Positions 1 to 12,153 of a DNA stretch of 64,000 nt are shown piece after piece. Positions within the stretch are counted from its first letter, which is position 1. Every line of letters begins with the position of its first letter. The position numbers were made by a program, and so were the translations under genes. Under the pieces are notes generated by a model that saw nothing but the letters and a program-made list of their open reading frames with translations, ran no database searches and was not told the DNA's origin. Source of the stretch: Phlyctochytrium arcticum (taxonomy: Eukaryota; Chytridiomycota; Chytridiomycetes; Chytridiales; Chytridiaceae); the NCBI GenBank assembly GCA_025602905.1, contig JAHLKI010000006.1, positions 806,001 through 870,000 on the forward strand. The letters are read 5' to 3'.

Positions 1-369
1 GATGGGGATGACAGCCTTGGTTGCAATAAAAGATCCGTCTTCAGCCAGCTTCCATTGAGGGACGGCATCAACAAAGAAGTGAGTGCCGACGTGCTTGCCA
101 GTCTTGGTGTCCCAGAGAGGTGCGTCCGCGCCAGTCAGCAGCCATTTGCCTTGGTTGGCATCACAAACGTAGTTTTGGGTTCCGCGGGCGAAAAAGTCAA
201 AGAGGGGAGCTGCGGGAGGGGTTGCCGTCTTGGGAAGGGGAGTGTTTTTGGCATCATGGTTGGCGCTTTGAAGGTTGTGTACGAATGAAGGAGAAGGAGC
301 CGCGACCGAGAGAAGTGGGGTGGAGAGGAGCAAGGTGGTGGCGAGAATGGTGGTGAATGAAGGAGACAT
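1..369 (-). CDS. DUF3455-family secreted protein, N-terminal part
   Basis: The minus frame is open from ATG 369-367 to the window edge (123 codons, no stop), so the gene continues beyond position 1. The first ~22 residues (MSPSFTTILATTLLLSTP...) form a hydrophobic signal peptide, so the protein is probably secreted or cell-wall located. After a Pro/Ala-rich linker comes a block reading RGTQNYVCDANQGKW, then APLWD, a VGTHFF stretch and PQWKLAEDGSFIATK. This order (Gln-Tyr-x-Cys, then G-x-H, then W..DGS) is what I know of fungal DUF3455 proteins. Their biochemical role is not established. A TATA-like element lies upstream at 520-528. The family call rests on motif memory only and the C-terminal half is not in the window. 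Confidence 0.62.
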   Translation of the reverse strand, partial: MSPSFTTILATTLLLSTPLLSVAAPSPSFVHNLQSANHDAKNTPLPKTATPPAAPLFDFFARGTQNYVCDANQGKWLLTGADAPLWDTKTGKHVGTHFFVDAVPQWKLAEDGSFIATKAVIPI

Positions 370-1302
370 GTTTAGATTGTTGTGTTGTGATGTGGGTTGA
401 TGTAGAGAAGAAGCTGAGGGGTTGGATGAAGGCAAAGATGTGTTATAAAGATCTGGTTGCGTGATACTTGAGGGTTGCTGGTTGGATGATGTTCTGCTGC
501 TTCCGTCGCCGGCCGTCCGCCTTTTATACGATTTTTCAACCTCCTTATTATTTCCCCTTGACCTTTAGCTTTGGTGCTCTACCACGATCTCAGTTTGACT
601 TTTGCTCTTGTGTACTTTTTCTCCAGCCTCCGTCAGGCTCCGCCAGCTGCGCGCACCCAGCCAAGCCAGCCCGGCATTCTGGTTCACAGCCTCTTCGACT
701 CTCAACCACCTTGTTTCCACAATTTTCCAGGCTGGCAATTATTGACACCCAGCCATACTGACAGGTTGGATCAAGTGAGCCGTGACCGTCTAACGGCAAT
801 GACACTGCCTTCCTCATACACAGGAAACTCTGTTGAATTATCAGCCTGACCAGCCATTCACGGATGCGTTGGCGTGAAATGCTGGAGATGCCAAACTCCA
901 AAAGTCACTCCATACCAGTCAGTGGCAAAAGCGGAAGAGAGTCTGACCAGTTTCAAGGTTATATATCTGGTATGTACAAAATCATTTGAGCGTGAAGTGT
1001 GAATATGTCATATGTCATGATGGAGATCTGTGAGAAAACGGATTATGCCCGATGAATGCGACAGAGTCTCTGGGATATGCCATGAAGCCCAGGCGTTCTC
1101 ATATCAAAACGATAGACCTGTCAAGGAATATCTTTTTTATTGTGGGTATCAGAAACAATTGATTTTTTTTTTGGGAGGGAAGATTGGCAAAAACATCATC
1201 ATGAGAAACAGAAAAATGCTCCCCCTTCCGCAACATTACAAGAAATACACATAATTTACAAAAGGCCCCCACCCCCCCTTTTCCAAAAACGCACCAGGTG
1301 CT
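370..1302. other. Intergenic region, convergent side of the MOK-like gene
   Basis: Apart from the TATA box I see no gene here. Short open frames on both strands overlap one another and have no recognisable content. The stretch around 1140-1290 is A- and C-run rich and probably contains the 3' untranslated region of the kinase gene. Confidence 0.5.
520..528 (-). promoter_or_regulatory. TATA box of the DUF3455 gene
   Basis: Read on the minus strand the sequence is TATAAAAGG, identical to boxes in front of several other genes in this window. It lies about 150 bp upstream of the ATG at 369. A weaker TTTATAA lies nearer, around 440, so the leader length is uncertain. Confidence 0.45.
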
Positions 1303-4237
1303 CTATGCCCTCCGCTTGCCACCGATGCCTGGCAGATGGACGTTGTCATGTCCTCTTGGCCCTCCCGCATTTGTTGTCGTAGATGAGGCCTTGTCTGGCA
1401 AAATCGGAAGCGAGAACGAATCCGGGCCGTGTCGGGCATCCTAGTAGTAAAATCACGTTTTAGATTGATATGTTCAATGGGCAATAGAATCTTTAGTTTT
1501 ACCTTTTGTGCGTGTTTTGCTTGGCTCCATCCAGCATTGTTTCTCTCAGACTTGTGAATGGTCAAACTGGGTAACGTCGGAACCGCGTTACTGGTACTGG
1601 CGTTTGTCGTTATGGTAGTATTAGCAATGATGGAATGGGAATGCTGACTGTGGGTTACGCTGGGATGTTGATTTGGGTGGTTGTTGGGAATGGAAGGAAG
1701 CTGGAGCAAAAAAAAGAACAGTTACTACCTGTGGATCCTCACCAATAGTATGATTGAAGTCTCTGACCTTGTGTCCTGCAGCCATATTCTTACCCACCAG
1801 TCCACCTCCCCAACTTCCCCCTGCCGCCCCAACTCCAACCATAACTCCACCAGTGGCATTACCCGAACCCCCAGCGGCGAGTGCACCAGGTATCGCAGGC
1901 ATACCACCACCGCCATTCGCACCTCGTCGTCCCGCGCTCGGTCCCCCTCCTCGCTTCTTGCCTGCACTGCCCCCTCCGACACGAATGCGTCGGGCTCGCG
2001 CAAGAACATGCTCGGCGGCCTTCTTATCGTCCATCTGCTGCTTAAACTTTGCATAAAATGATGATGAAGAAGGATGGTTCGTCGTTGCTGAGACTGTGGA
2101 TGTGGAGGGGTCTGGCCCGTCGTGTCGCGTGGATGAAGTCAAAGAGGCAGCATTTGCATTGAGCGGGGGAAGAATGGAGGTGGTGGACGGATCGGATGAT
2201 TGGGCTGCTGGCAGGGAGTGATGAGCAGCAGCAGCAGCAGCAGCGGCGGCCTGGCGTCCTGAAATGTGTTGTGGGATGGCCTGTAAAGTTTGCATCGTAG
2301 CTTGTGACTGCTGCTTTAGTGAATGGGATCCCCCTGGTGCTCCTACTCCGTGCTCTCCCTTATGACTCTTATCAGCAACTTTCTCGGATGTAGGCTGAGC
2401 ATGGTCGCTCGCGAGTGAGTCTTTGCGATGTGGCTGTTGATGCAGGGATGAGCTTTCCTTGTCCTCAGGAGCCTTGGGAGCTTTGATATAGTTTGACACT
2501 GGTTGCTTCTTTTCCAAAGTTGCTGCCTGCTCGTCCTGTACCAGGGGATTCTAACGTATCATTTTAGCAAAAAAATCTTCGGTCAAAAATATTTAACGTT
2601 GAGTGATCCTCTTACCTCGCTCTTCTTCTTGCTTGTAGCAGCGGCAGCCCCACCGCCTCCAGCACCGGGTAGACTGACTTTTGAATCTCTCTCCTTTCCA
2701 TCTTTCCCATCTTTGACATCTTTGCTTTCCTTCCCATCAGCTTGCGCCGCAGCAGCTGGTTGCTGCGTTTGAGCTGCTGCTACTGGTAAAGATGGAGGCT
2801 GCGATTTAACTTTGGCCGATTTTGTCACAACATTTCGACTCGATCGCCCTTGAGACTCTGAGGAGGTGTCTACCACATCCCGAAAGTACGGATGTTTCAG
2901 CGTTTCCTTGGCAGTTATCCTGAAATTTGGCGCGTTAGGCCTTTGCAAATGAGGAAAACACCCAAGGGAATCTTTCTCAAACCTGTCATCTGGGTTGTAC
3001 GCCAGGAGGGCATTTATCAGGTCCACACACTCGGGCGCAATGTGTGGAATGAGTGAGCGGATACCAGTGCCCTCTTTGGGTGGGAAATTGTATTTCAGCG
3101 AGTTTGCTTTGGGGCTGGTGTAGATGAAAAAGTGATTAGGTCCAAGCTGCTCTCAATCAAAACGTTTAAAGTCATGAACATACCCCAGCATTTTTCTCAA
3201 GACTTCCCTACTTGGCGTCCCAACCACGGCATGTATCCGATGTAGTTGGTCCAACTCATTAGAACCAGGAAAAAGCGGCACTCTGCTCACAATTTCGAAT
3301 AAAACACATCCGGCACCCCATAGATCCATCTTGTAGGAATATATGCCTTCGGTCAGCAGACATTCCGGAGATCGGTACCATCGGGTTGCGATATATTCCG
3401 TGTATGGAGGTTTGGAGTGGATACCGCGACAGGACCCAAAATCTGCGATTTTTAGGTTGTTGTCTTTGACCAGAATATTCTACGAATGTGCGCGAATGAC
3501 AGAATAGGGGTGAGTGCTCGGTTCCCCTTGGCATACAAGTGCGAGAGCCATACCTCAGGCTTGATATCCCGATGAAAAATCCCTTTCCTAAAAATGCGCA
3601 GCCGTTAGATCCACGGCATTTCTGTTTGAAAAAGCATTCCGCCGTTAGGGTGCATACCCATGTATATAGTCCAGAGCCTTGCAAATTTGAAACATGTACA
3701 TCTTTGCTTTGCCTTCCGTTATGACTTGGGCCGTCTTGCGTTGGGAAATCATTTCGTAGAGGTTACATTCCATCAGCTCAAAGTTGAGAGATAAAATTCC
3801 ATGTTTGGGTTCGCTGCGCAACTTCTTGTCAATGAGAGTATACCCCAAGAAGGACAGTCCAAACGTACAAAATGACATCTTCCAGATCTATGATGTGCTG
3901 GTGCGGGTTGAGGCGCCGGAGTGCTTGGATCTCCCGAAGACCTTCAATTTCTTCAAATCTATCATCGTGTAAGGTCAGACCCTGTCAAAACGTTGAGGGA
4001 AAAGTGGAAACCGTACGTATTGAAATGCTTTCGAAATCGCTTCATGGCAGATATCTTTCCCGTTTTCTTTTGCTTGACTTTGAGAACTTCGGAAAATGTA
4101 CCCTCGCCCAGCTTGCACATCAAGCGATAGTCTGAAAACCCAGCATTGATATCATGATTTTTTAATCGGTTTGACAAGACTCGGTTACCCTCTAACTTGG
4201 CGCCCCCTCGATCTGCATCCGCTTCGTCCTTGCCCAT
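1303..4237 (-). CDS. MOK-like (RCK/MAK family) protein kinase, ten exons
   Basis: Spliced model on the minus strand: 4237-4017, 3958-3869, 3813-3658, 3587-3554, 3479-3184, 3114-2983, 2919-2616, 2550-1729, 1700-1503, 1440-1303; all phases agree and give 796 aa. The kinase domain (about residues 37-325) has the Gly-rich loop GEGTFSEV, the REIQALRRLNPH helix, HRDIKPEN, DFGS and a TEY activation loop followed by TRWYRSPE. The GEGTFSEV and LREIQALRRLNPH blocks match animal MOK better than MAK/ICK. MOK-group kinases act at cilia and flagella, which fits a zoospore-forming fungus. The long tail is low-complexity (poly-Ala near residue 500, Gly-rich patches) and unlike the short MOK tail. The last intron (1441-1502) is inferred; without it the frame would run to 1236. 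Splice sites are not tested by transcripts. Confidence 0.85.
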
Positions 4238-5726
4238 TTTGAGTAGTTGTATGGATACGGGATGCCGAATGAATTGTTAAGTTGTGCTGTCGGTTATTAG
4301 AGAGTTGGTGGGGCCTGGTCAAATGTGGGAGTTTTGACAAGATGGATCGCATTCATCAATAAATCCTGGACTTGGAGGAACAAAAGGCTCCCATATATGT
4401 AGCTCTAGAATAAAATTTAGCAGCTGAATATCATATAGCGGTGGAAAGCGTTACCGTTGTTGAAGCAGAGCAAAATCCTAACTTTCAGCCAGCCGGGGTG
4501 CAAAGACCAGACCACAAAACGAGCATCAACAATTGCCGCACGCTAAAATCCCAGGACATTTTTGGAGGACCTTCTGTCGGATATTTTTTTGAGATTAGAA
4601 TAAGCTTATGTGACAGTGGTAAGTTATTTTTGGTGTAAAATCCAAGTTTGCCCCGGGAACTGTGATTAGATTCATCGTCGACATAAAAAAAAATGACTTC
4701 GACTTTCAACTGCGAGTGTAGCCATCAGTCTTTCAAGTTGCCATTGCGGTGATTTTTGACACAAGGAATGTCATGCTAGCTGCATTTTTTTGTCTAAGTT
4801 TGGCATGAGAAAACCCCACCCCAGAAAACCGAAACTCCTAATAAAAGTTCCGATCTTTTTACATGACTCAAATTCAAGTCACAGTAAAAAGTCACGTGAG
4901 TGTTCGGTCATGCCGCGCGATTCAACTTTGGTGCCAAGGGGCGCAAAACGCAGCAGACGAGTCCCTTGAAAAACAGCATCAAGCATCTGCCCGCAACACT
5001 TACCAGGTAAGCAGGCAGCAGACAGCGCGGAACTGGCAGGAACCAATAGGCGGAGGAAGTTGATTGGCGCTGTGGGTATCCTGGACGGACCTAGCTTTGG
5101 GGGCGACATATTACCATCTTGCGGGGGTAGAGACCGTGTGCCGAAGATTTCCCGAGCTCGAATTGGACAAACAACGCTGAGCATGGGTGATTGCGTTGAT
5201 ATCCTTCTGTGTTATGCTGCTTGCAGGAAGCATTTTACACTTCTGGGTCACACCTCGGACGGACACTGGGGGGCTGTCAGAACCAGATTGGGGAAGATCA
5301 GGAAAACGAGTGAGGCACAAGAAGGCTTTTTCGTGTCTGCACGTAGTAGATGACCATGTCAAGGATCTACTCGATGGGGATCGGGTTTAGCACGCGCTCT
5401 TCTCGTTTGGGCTGTGGATAATATCAGGAAGCCAGCTACATCGGCCCGACTTAGGCTGTAGTACCTCTGAATGGTTTTTGTTCGTGATAATTAACCGTCT
5501 TTTTTCCGTCTGTTCACTCTACAGTCAAGAATTTTTTTACGATCGTCCGGACACAGTTTCATCTGTTCGCTCCCTTTCAATTTCGGTATGTCAATCGATT
5601 TCTGACTCAAACTGAACAACAATTTACATTTCGTTTACACGGTTAGCTTGAGCCAGTTGTTTTGACCTTGGCTGTCAAACGTTACTTCTTTGCAACGCTC
5701 AATCACCTGCAACAGCGCCCAATACC
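4238..5726. other. Shared divergent upstream region of kinase and PP2C genes
   Basis: About 1.5 kb separates the start codons of two divergently transcribed genes. It has no convincing coding frame. A canonical TATAAAAGG box is absent on both strands near the starts, unlike the TATA-driven genes elsewhere in the window, which fits constitutive or housekeeping promoters. Confidence 0.45.
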
Positions 5727-6996
5727 ATGGGCCAAACACTATCTGAACCCGTCGTCGAAAAAGAGACCACTACCGGCCAGGATGAGCGACTGGCATACGG
5801 TGCCAGTGCTATGCAAGGATGGCGAACAAGTAAGTAAATTAATTCTACATTCCCATTGTATTTTTATTTTCATGGTATTCATCGCTTTTTTTCACTTTCC
5901 TACAGGCATGGAGGATGCACACACCACTCTCCTCAAAATGGACACAAAGTCTGGAAAAGTGATTTCCTTTTTTGCCGTTTTTGATGGGCATGGAGGACAC
6001 GCAGTGGCAAAATTTAGTGGGGCAAAGTTGCACCACCGGATTGCTAGCGAAGACGGATTTGAAAAGGGCGATTACCAACAGGCTCTCAAAGCTGGATTTT
6101 TGGGCGCGGATGTGGATCTGAGGGCCGGTATGTGAACGTGGCAATCTCTGCACCATCAGGGACGTCTTCGCTTCCATTTCTAACTTTAATTAAACAGACC
6201 CAGATTTCCAACATGACCCATCTGGTTGCACAGCTGTTGCTTGCCTTATTACGGATGATTGGCGCATCTTTACCGCGAATGCGGGCGACTCCCGGGCGGT
6301 ACTGAGTTCCAATGGTGTCGCGGTAGCCTTGTCATTTGACCACAAGCCTGTCAACCCTGGTGCGTTTCCCTCCCCTGAGAAGCCAGTTTACCACCCATGC
6401 TAATTTGCTTTTTTACTATAGATGAATCGCAACGTATTATTGCCGCTGGCGGATTTGTTGAGTTTGGTCGAGTAAATGGAAACCTGGCCTTGTCACGAGC
6501 AATTGGCGATTTTGAATTCAAACAAAACAACCAATTGCCCGCTGAGGACCAGATTGTCACCGCAAATCCGGATATTACTGTCCGGCAGTTGACGGACGAA
6601 GACGAATTTGTCATCGTTGCTTGTGATGGTCAGTACCTTTGGATTTTTGCATATGTACTTTTGAAACCAACGACTCATATTATTTTAGGAATTTGGGATT
6701 GCATGAGTAATCAAGAGGCGGTCGATTTTGTGCGTCAAAAGATTGCTCTTGGTCTGGATCTGGACAAGGTTGCCGAAGCCATGATGGATTTCTGCTTGGC
6801 TCCCGAGAGTGAGCTTGGAGGCGTTGGCTGCGACAACATGACGGTAGTTGTTCTCGCCATCTTGAGAGGCAAGAACAAGCAGGATTGGGCTGCGGGCATC
6901 AAGGCAAAGGTCGGAGACATCGTGGACACGACCGAAAAAACAACATCATCCCTCCCCACCACCGCCGCGCCAACATCCACTGAGGCGTCCGCTTAA
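5727..6996 (+). CDS. PP2C-type Ser/Thr protein phosphatase (Ptc2/Ptc3-like)
   Basis: Exons 5727-5829, 5906-6127, 6198-6359, 6422-6628 and 6689-6996 join in phase to give 333 aa. The chosen start gives MGQTLSEPV, the N-myristoylation-type start of fungal Ptc2/3 proteins. PPM metal-binding motifs are in order: GWRTSMEDAH (Asp38), FAVFDGHGG (Asp61, Gly62), a TANAGDSRAV block, LALSRAIGDF, VACDGIWD and finally GCDNMTVVV. The enzyme should be a Mg/Mn-dependent phosphatase that, in yeasts, turns off stress MAPK and checkpoint kinases; the substrate here is inferred. The short tail is Thr/Ser/Ala-rich and lacks the longer C-terminal extension of budding-yeast Ptc2. It lies head-to-head with the MOK-like kinase gene. 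Confidence 0.93.
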
Positions 6997-7676
6997 AATC
7001 CAGGATCTAGCCCAGCTTTCTGTGAGCGTACACAAGTTCGACGCTTATATGTATAGTTCAGCAGAACAGATTATTGGAAACCACAGACTAACACCACCCT
7101 AATGATTGAAGGATGTCTCAAATGTTTTTCGTTTATTTCGTTTTGCTTTTTTTTGCTTAAGTTTTTTCTCCCCTCCAGTCTTATTGATCCTTTTGGATTT
7201 CCTTCAACTTTTTTGTTACATTTGCAATTCACTCATTTCATTCGATTGCCCGTTCTGTTTTTTTTTGTCAAGACGAGGAGTCTTCAGGTTTGTGGCCATG
7301 ACGTTGCATTGTAGGCCGGAGCTAGGGCTTCTGTCGGCCTTGTAAAATCCATCATTTTGACATGCAGTTACGACGAGATCAGCAATAGTGCTCCGAGCTG
7401 GAAACAAGTTCCGTGAGCCCAAAGCAAATGAGAGACCTCTTTGAAGCGACTGTTGGAAAGTTCTCATGAGGTTTGATTGTTTGAGTTTGAACCAATTGCC
7501 AAATTTGCCTTGACCAAACGGAGAATTTAGGTGATTGTTCTTATTCGACATTCAAAGTTACAGAGCGGTCATTAGATGGCTACCGGCGTCTACAGATCTA
7601 GTCGAAGAAGAGACCCAACCACTATATTATCTGCCTGTAACAAGTTTGAGGAGAGGAGAATAGTACAACAGCAACT
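6997..7676. other. Intergenic region between PP2C and carrier genes
   Basis: No gene seen. The stretch 7120-7270 is strongly T-rich on the plus strand. The PP2C 3' untranslated region probably occupies the first part and the carrier promoter the last part; no clear TATA box precedes 7677. Confidence 0.45.
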
Positions 7677-9016
7677 ATGGAGGGCTTTGACGTTGAAGCC
7701 TCGATACATACCAGTGCACCCGACATCACTTGGGACAAATTGGATAAACCTCGGTTCTTTTCATGGGGTGCATTATTGTTTCTGGGAGTGCGGGGGTTGA
7801 CGTACCCTATTTCACTGGTCAAGACTCGGTTGCAGGTTGGAGGTGAGGTAAGATGAAATTGTTGTTTTTGCGGTATGATGGGATGGGTTGTGAAGATTTT
7901 GTAGACGGGTGGGTTTGCTACGGTTAGGACATTGCGAAATGTTGTGAGGCATGAGGGTGTAAGAGGTATGGACTTGTTCTTTAGTCTAGATGAAAACGGA
8001 TGATTGACTTTTTGTTGGGTTACTATAGCATTATACCAAGGTTTTACACTCACAGCCCTCGGAGCTCTCCCTGGTCAAATCGTCTATTTATCTACCATGG
8101 AGTCCACCAAACTCGTCATGCGCCGATTCTTGACGGACGTGGTAGGCTGGCAGTCTAATCAAGGCGGGCGCATTGAGTTTGTGGCTGGAGGTGTAGGAGG
8201 CGGAGTGGGGAGTTTGGTCACGCAGGTGGTTATGGTGCCGGTTGATGTTGTTGCGCAGAGGTATGGTGGGGTATTTGATTGGTTTTAGGGTGTACGGGAC
8301 TTATTTTTTGTAGGTTGATGATTCAGCGACGACGAGCTTTGAAGCCGGAAATGGGGCTGCCGGCTACTAGTGTATCCTCCAGTATCCCGAAGCAAACTCC
8401 AATAGCAGCATCCCCATCAACCATACAGCCATCCACGGGACGAGGTCAGTTCCATCCTATAACCCTAAAACCATAAGTTTGTAACTGACCGTTAACAGCC
8501 CTGGCCGTTCACATTATTCGCACCGAAGGTGTTTCAGGCCTCTACCGCGGATTCTGGACATCAATGTTCACTTATGCCCCAAGCTCGGCTATTTGGTGGG
8601 GAACCCACGGCCTCGCCAAACGTCTTCTCACTGCCCTCTTTCATCCCGTCCCACCATTGACTCCCAGCAACCCTCAAATAACTACTGCACCCCTTCCTGA
8701 CTCGGACGACGGACCGACAACATGGCAAATCCTCCCCATATCGGCATTCAGCGGTCTTCTCGCCGGAACCATAACCGCACTCGTCACCAACCCCCTAGAC
8801 GTCATCAAAACCCGCCTTCAAGCCTTACCGTCTACATCTACAAGTAAAAGTGAATGGGGACAGTGGCGGCACACTGCGGCAGAACTGATTGCGGCTGATG
8901 GGTGGGTTAAAGGACTATCAAGAGGCATAGGGGCCCGGTGTGTTAACATGGGCCTGACGTCGATACTGATGATTACGACGTATGAGACGGTTAAGGACTT
9001 GTCACTCAAAACATAG
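7677..9016 (+). CDS. Mitochondrial carrier, SLC25A44-like
   Basis: Exons 7677-7847, 7905-7965, 8029-8260, 8314-8444 and 8499-9016 join in phase (370 aa). Three carrier repeats are present: YPISLVKTRLQ in repeat 1, VPVDVVAQRLMIQ in repeat 2 and NPLDVIKTRLQ in repeat 3. Each is followed by the second helix signature of the repeat (LYQGFT, LYRGFW, LSRGIG). The first signature lacks the usual acidic residue (Ser instead of Asp/Glu). Together with the leading WDKLDK-x-RFF block this resembles SLC25A44, the mitochondrial branched-chain amino-acid carrier of animals. The loop between repeats 2 and 3 is a Ser/Pro/Thr-rich insertion of about 40 residues. Location should be the inner mitochondrial membrane; substrate is inferred from family resemblance only. 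Confidence 0.85.
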
Positions 9017-9912
9017 ACTCTGTTTCGCTAGAGAACTGATTACTATTTATATTGAACTGTTCATTGGCGATCTTACCCGACTACACGTTGTTTCGGCTCT
9101 GGCAAGTTCAGCCCTGAATTGGAAAATTCTAAAGGTTCCTACGATCATTCCGCCCGGCCATATCTTTGTCATTTTACCATGCGAACCGAATATGAATGCC
9201 CACAGTAACAACCACCATCTCCCATTTGGTATACAGTGTACACGTCTCGGCTGGAGAGTTCTCATCCCATCCGAAACGAAACGGATACACTGTCATCTTG
9301 TTCAAATAAAGTCCCAAAAATCTGGGGCGCCTAGGGAATCAGAACTCCACCCTCATTAGTTTTTCTTCCTCTTTTGTTGGCCTCAATGCCATCAATTTGC
9401 ATTCTTTTTCCCTGTGGACCCCGGTCGATATTACTCTACCCCAAAACGACCTATAACCCTTTCGGATATAAATCGCTCACCCCCAAAAAAAGATACAACC
9501 CGTAAGGCATTCCTCCAATCTCCTAAATTCAAAGCAGCCCAAAGATGATGGAAAACGGCAGGGGCGGGTAATTCGCAGGGTGTATCAAAACCGATTTATT
9601 TGACGGAGCTTGTCGGGAGCGACTGGTGTACGTCACCCGACCTTACCCGAGAGGGTACCTTTGTATTCGAATTGTCTCGACGAAAACGATTGAGGATCCA
9701 GAATAAACCTGCCACAAATCTCCGTTTCCCCTGCACTGGTATGGGTGCATTCGGAGCCTTGGTACCCTGAATCCTGGCTTCTATGGTCAAAAACACACTG
9801 AATCGAAATTGATTGGGTGCTGGCTATGTGCCAGCTTTTTATAAAAATCCGATTGTCTTCCTGTGGTCCTCGTTTTACTACAGTGCTCGAGTTTATAGGC
9901 AATTTTTGAAGC
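9017..9912. other. Intergenic region
   Basis: Nearly 0.9 kb with no supported gene. Open frames on the minus strand at 9596-10163 overlap the next gene and look like shadows of its hydrophobic coding sequence. Confidence 0.4.
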
Positions 9913-11255
9913 ATGGCGGGAATGTTTGGATCTGATACACCTGCGGAGAATTTTCCTTTGCTATTTTCCATCCTCCTGGTCGTTCTCGGAGTCACCAAAC
10001 TTCTCAGGGATGGCCATGAAACGTTGAGCGGCCACTGGGCACAACTAAAGACCAACGGTAAATGGCTCATACTTCTTTTGCTGCTCGTCATTTTTGCGCT
10101 GCTGGGAGCTCTAGCAGTAGTAGGGATCGTATTGGCCAAAAAACATTTTGACACCACTGGCACGGTCTATGCCATGCGACCTAGTACCGCGGTGTGCTTT
10201 TTGCCGGTACCAAAGATTGAAGTCCAAAGCAAAAGCGGCTTCTTTGCCAATCGGACGATTGTGCCATCAGTTAATATAATACTTTACGAAGAAACGGGCA
10301 CAAACACCATCAAGCAAGATCCAAGACTTGTTGGCCAAGGATATGCCTTTGGATACGATACAAATTTGAATACGACTCAGCTGTTCCAATCGAGAATGCA
10401 ACAGATCCACGTTCAAACACTCGGGCGGTCGAGGTGATAGTCGAGATGGATGCGCTGGACAAAACGACCTACGTGAGACTCTTCTTACGGCATCCCGAGA
10501 ACACGACTGATTCTTCGAACGAGGTTCCTGCCCGGATCGTTATCCTGGAGCCGCTTGATGGGAACGACTATGCAGACGTGAATCGCGAACGGGTGGTGGA
10601 ATTACACGTGGAAATGCAAATCAAAAACTCTGTCATGGGATATGAGTCGACTGCCTACCTCGCATACCGGGAGTCTGTAAATAGGTCAACCCCCCAATCA
10701 CAACGATTCAAAGTTTCATACTTTATGAGTCTCCAGAATGCGGGCGAGGAGAATGGCGAGTGCGCCGTGGAGATGTTGACGGAAAAGCCCGTCTATAGTT
10801 GGCTCAATTTTGTCACAACGACTCTGGTTTTAGTGACGGCATGCTTGAATGCGGTAAATACTTTGATGGGACTGTGCAAGGATTCCCTCGTGGATAAGGA
10901 TCTGGATGCGGGGGGTGAGGAGCAGAAGCAGGATGGCAACAACCAGACCAAAAATCCACCAGAACCAAAGCTCGCAACCGCAACAGTAGACAACAGTAAA
11001 TCTCTCGCGGTGCCCAATCAAAACACCCTGGATAAAATCTTGAGATTCGTCCTTCCGACAATACCCCGTGCCAACAATTATATTGAATTGGCGGTGCATG
11101 AGGAAATGCCCATGCCAAAGCGCCCAGCAGACTCCGGGTCCGGATCAGGATCAACAGTTTCAAGGAACCACCCATCAGGGGCAGGAACAAGTCTGACTAC
11201 TGTTCAAGATTTGCCGGAAAATGTCTACCAACGTGATGAAAAACTTGGGAAGTGA
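9913..11255 (+). CDS. Unrecognised membrane protein, reading frame broken by a frameshift
   Basis: Two adjacent frames appear to be halves of one gene. The first (9913-10437, 174 aa) starts MAGMFGSDTP and has two hydrophobic segments: residues ~14-28 and a strong one near residues 50-75. The second frame is open well upstream of 10434, and its reading continues with AVPIENATDPRSNTRAVEV just where the first frame becomes meaningless. The switch lies around 10371-10385. The second part has a membrane segment (WLNFVTTTLVLVTACLNAV, about 10800-10860) near its C-terminus, followed by a polar, Pro/Ser-rich tail. A possible layout is two N-terminal TM helices, an extracytosolic domain with several N-x-T/S sites, and a third TM. 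I recognise no family. No GT-AG intron restores the frame, so this is a recent pseudogene, an unusual frameshifted gene, or a sequence error. Confidence 0.55.
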
Positions 11256-12066
11256 TCCCATCACCCTGCGTCGCCGTAGTTTCGATGTATTGTTTTTTCC
11301 CACCGATTGGAAAGATTTCTGTATAAATCCTCCAGAGTCACGATAATTTCGGTATGCTATATTTCCTACTGGTTACTATAGCTCTGCATAGCCCATGCAA
11401 CATTATGTGGTTTTTTTGGCAAGGGGCAGATTGAATTGAGCGATATTCACAAAGGTTCGTGTGTGTGGGAAACTCACCATCAGGCAATACGAATGTTTTC
11501 GGCCCTGCGGCCGGTAACCTAAATTCCGAGCAATACGGCTAGCCCTCCGCCGAAAACAAAACGGTGACCATGAAGAACACGAAAACATTCCCTCCATCGT
11601 GACCAAAATTCTCCCACGCGCTTGAAACGAGGGGACTCCTCTTATGGATGTAGCTTGACGCGTATTCGATCCCCCCCACGGGTGAAAATGCTCACAAACA
11701 TAAACCGTCCCTACACGCACACATCAACTCTCAAATCACGGTTACCAAAAATCAAGCCCCTCCCCATCAAATATTGTGTAGGGACTCATGATTCTATATA
11801 CAGTCCAACTGCTTCCTTCATCTTGTACTCATAAAACCTCTGAGCACCGAAACTCCGAAACTCTCTGATTCACTCTTAGGAAATGCATACCTATAGTATT
11901 TCAGTGGCAAGCGGTTCGTTCATTTATGTAGAGGCGTTTCGAGTCGGAATCTTGTTTTGCGCATTTATTTACGGATTCTCACGTCACCGACCCTCATTCT
12001 TCCTTACACATAACTTGCTACGGATTCGTTTGTCGATTTTTGTTTTTTTTTCTTCCCGATTACTGT
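11256..12066. other. Intergenic region
   Basis: No gene is supported. Only short overlapping frames occur on both strands, without recognisable motifs. Confidence 0.4.
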
Positions 12067-12075
12067 TATAAAAGG
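12067..12075 (+). promoter_or_regulatory. TATA box of the J-domain gene
   Basis: TATAAAAGG lies 87 bp upstream of the ATG at 12154. It decides the start: the longer open frame beginning at 12079 would start only a few bases downstream of the box, upstream of the expected transcription start, so 12154 is preferred. Confidence 0.65.
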
Positions 12076-12153
12076 TAAATGGTTAACCATCCCATTGGTT
12101 GTATTATGGTATTTGTTACTAATCGAAAGGATGGCCAGATCATAACCAAAAAA

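Noticed and set aside
11630..11690. TTCGATCCCCCC, possible tRNA T-arm
   Set aside because: No partner strand for the T-stem and no acceptor or anticodon arm nearby.
12079..12153. Upstream in-frame start for the J-domain protein
   Set aside because: It lies within a few bases of the TATA box, upstream of the likely transcription start.
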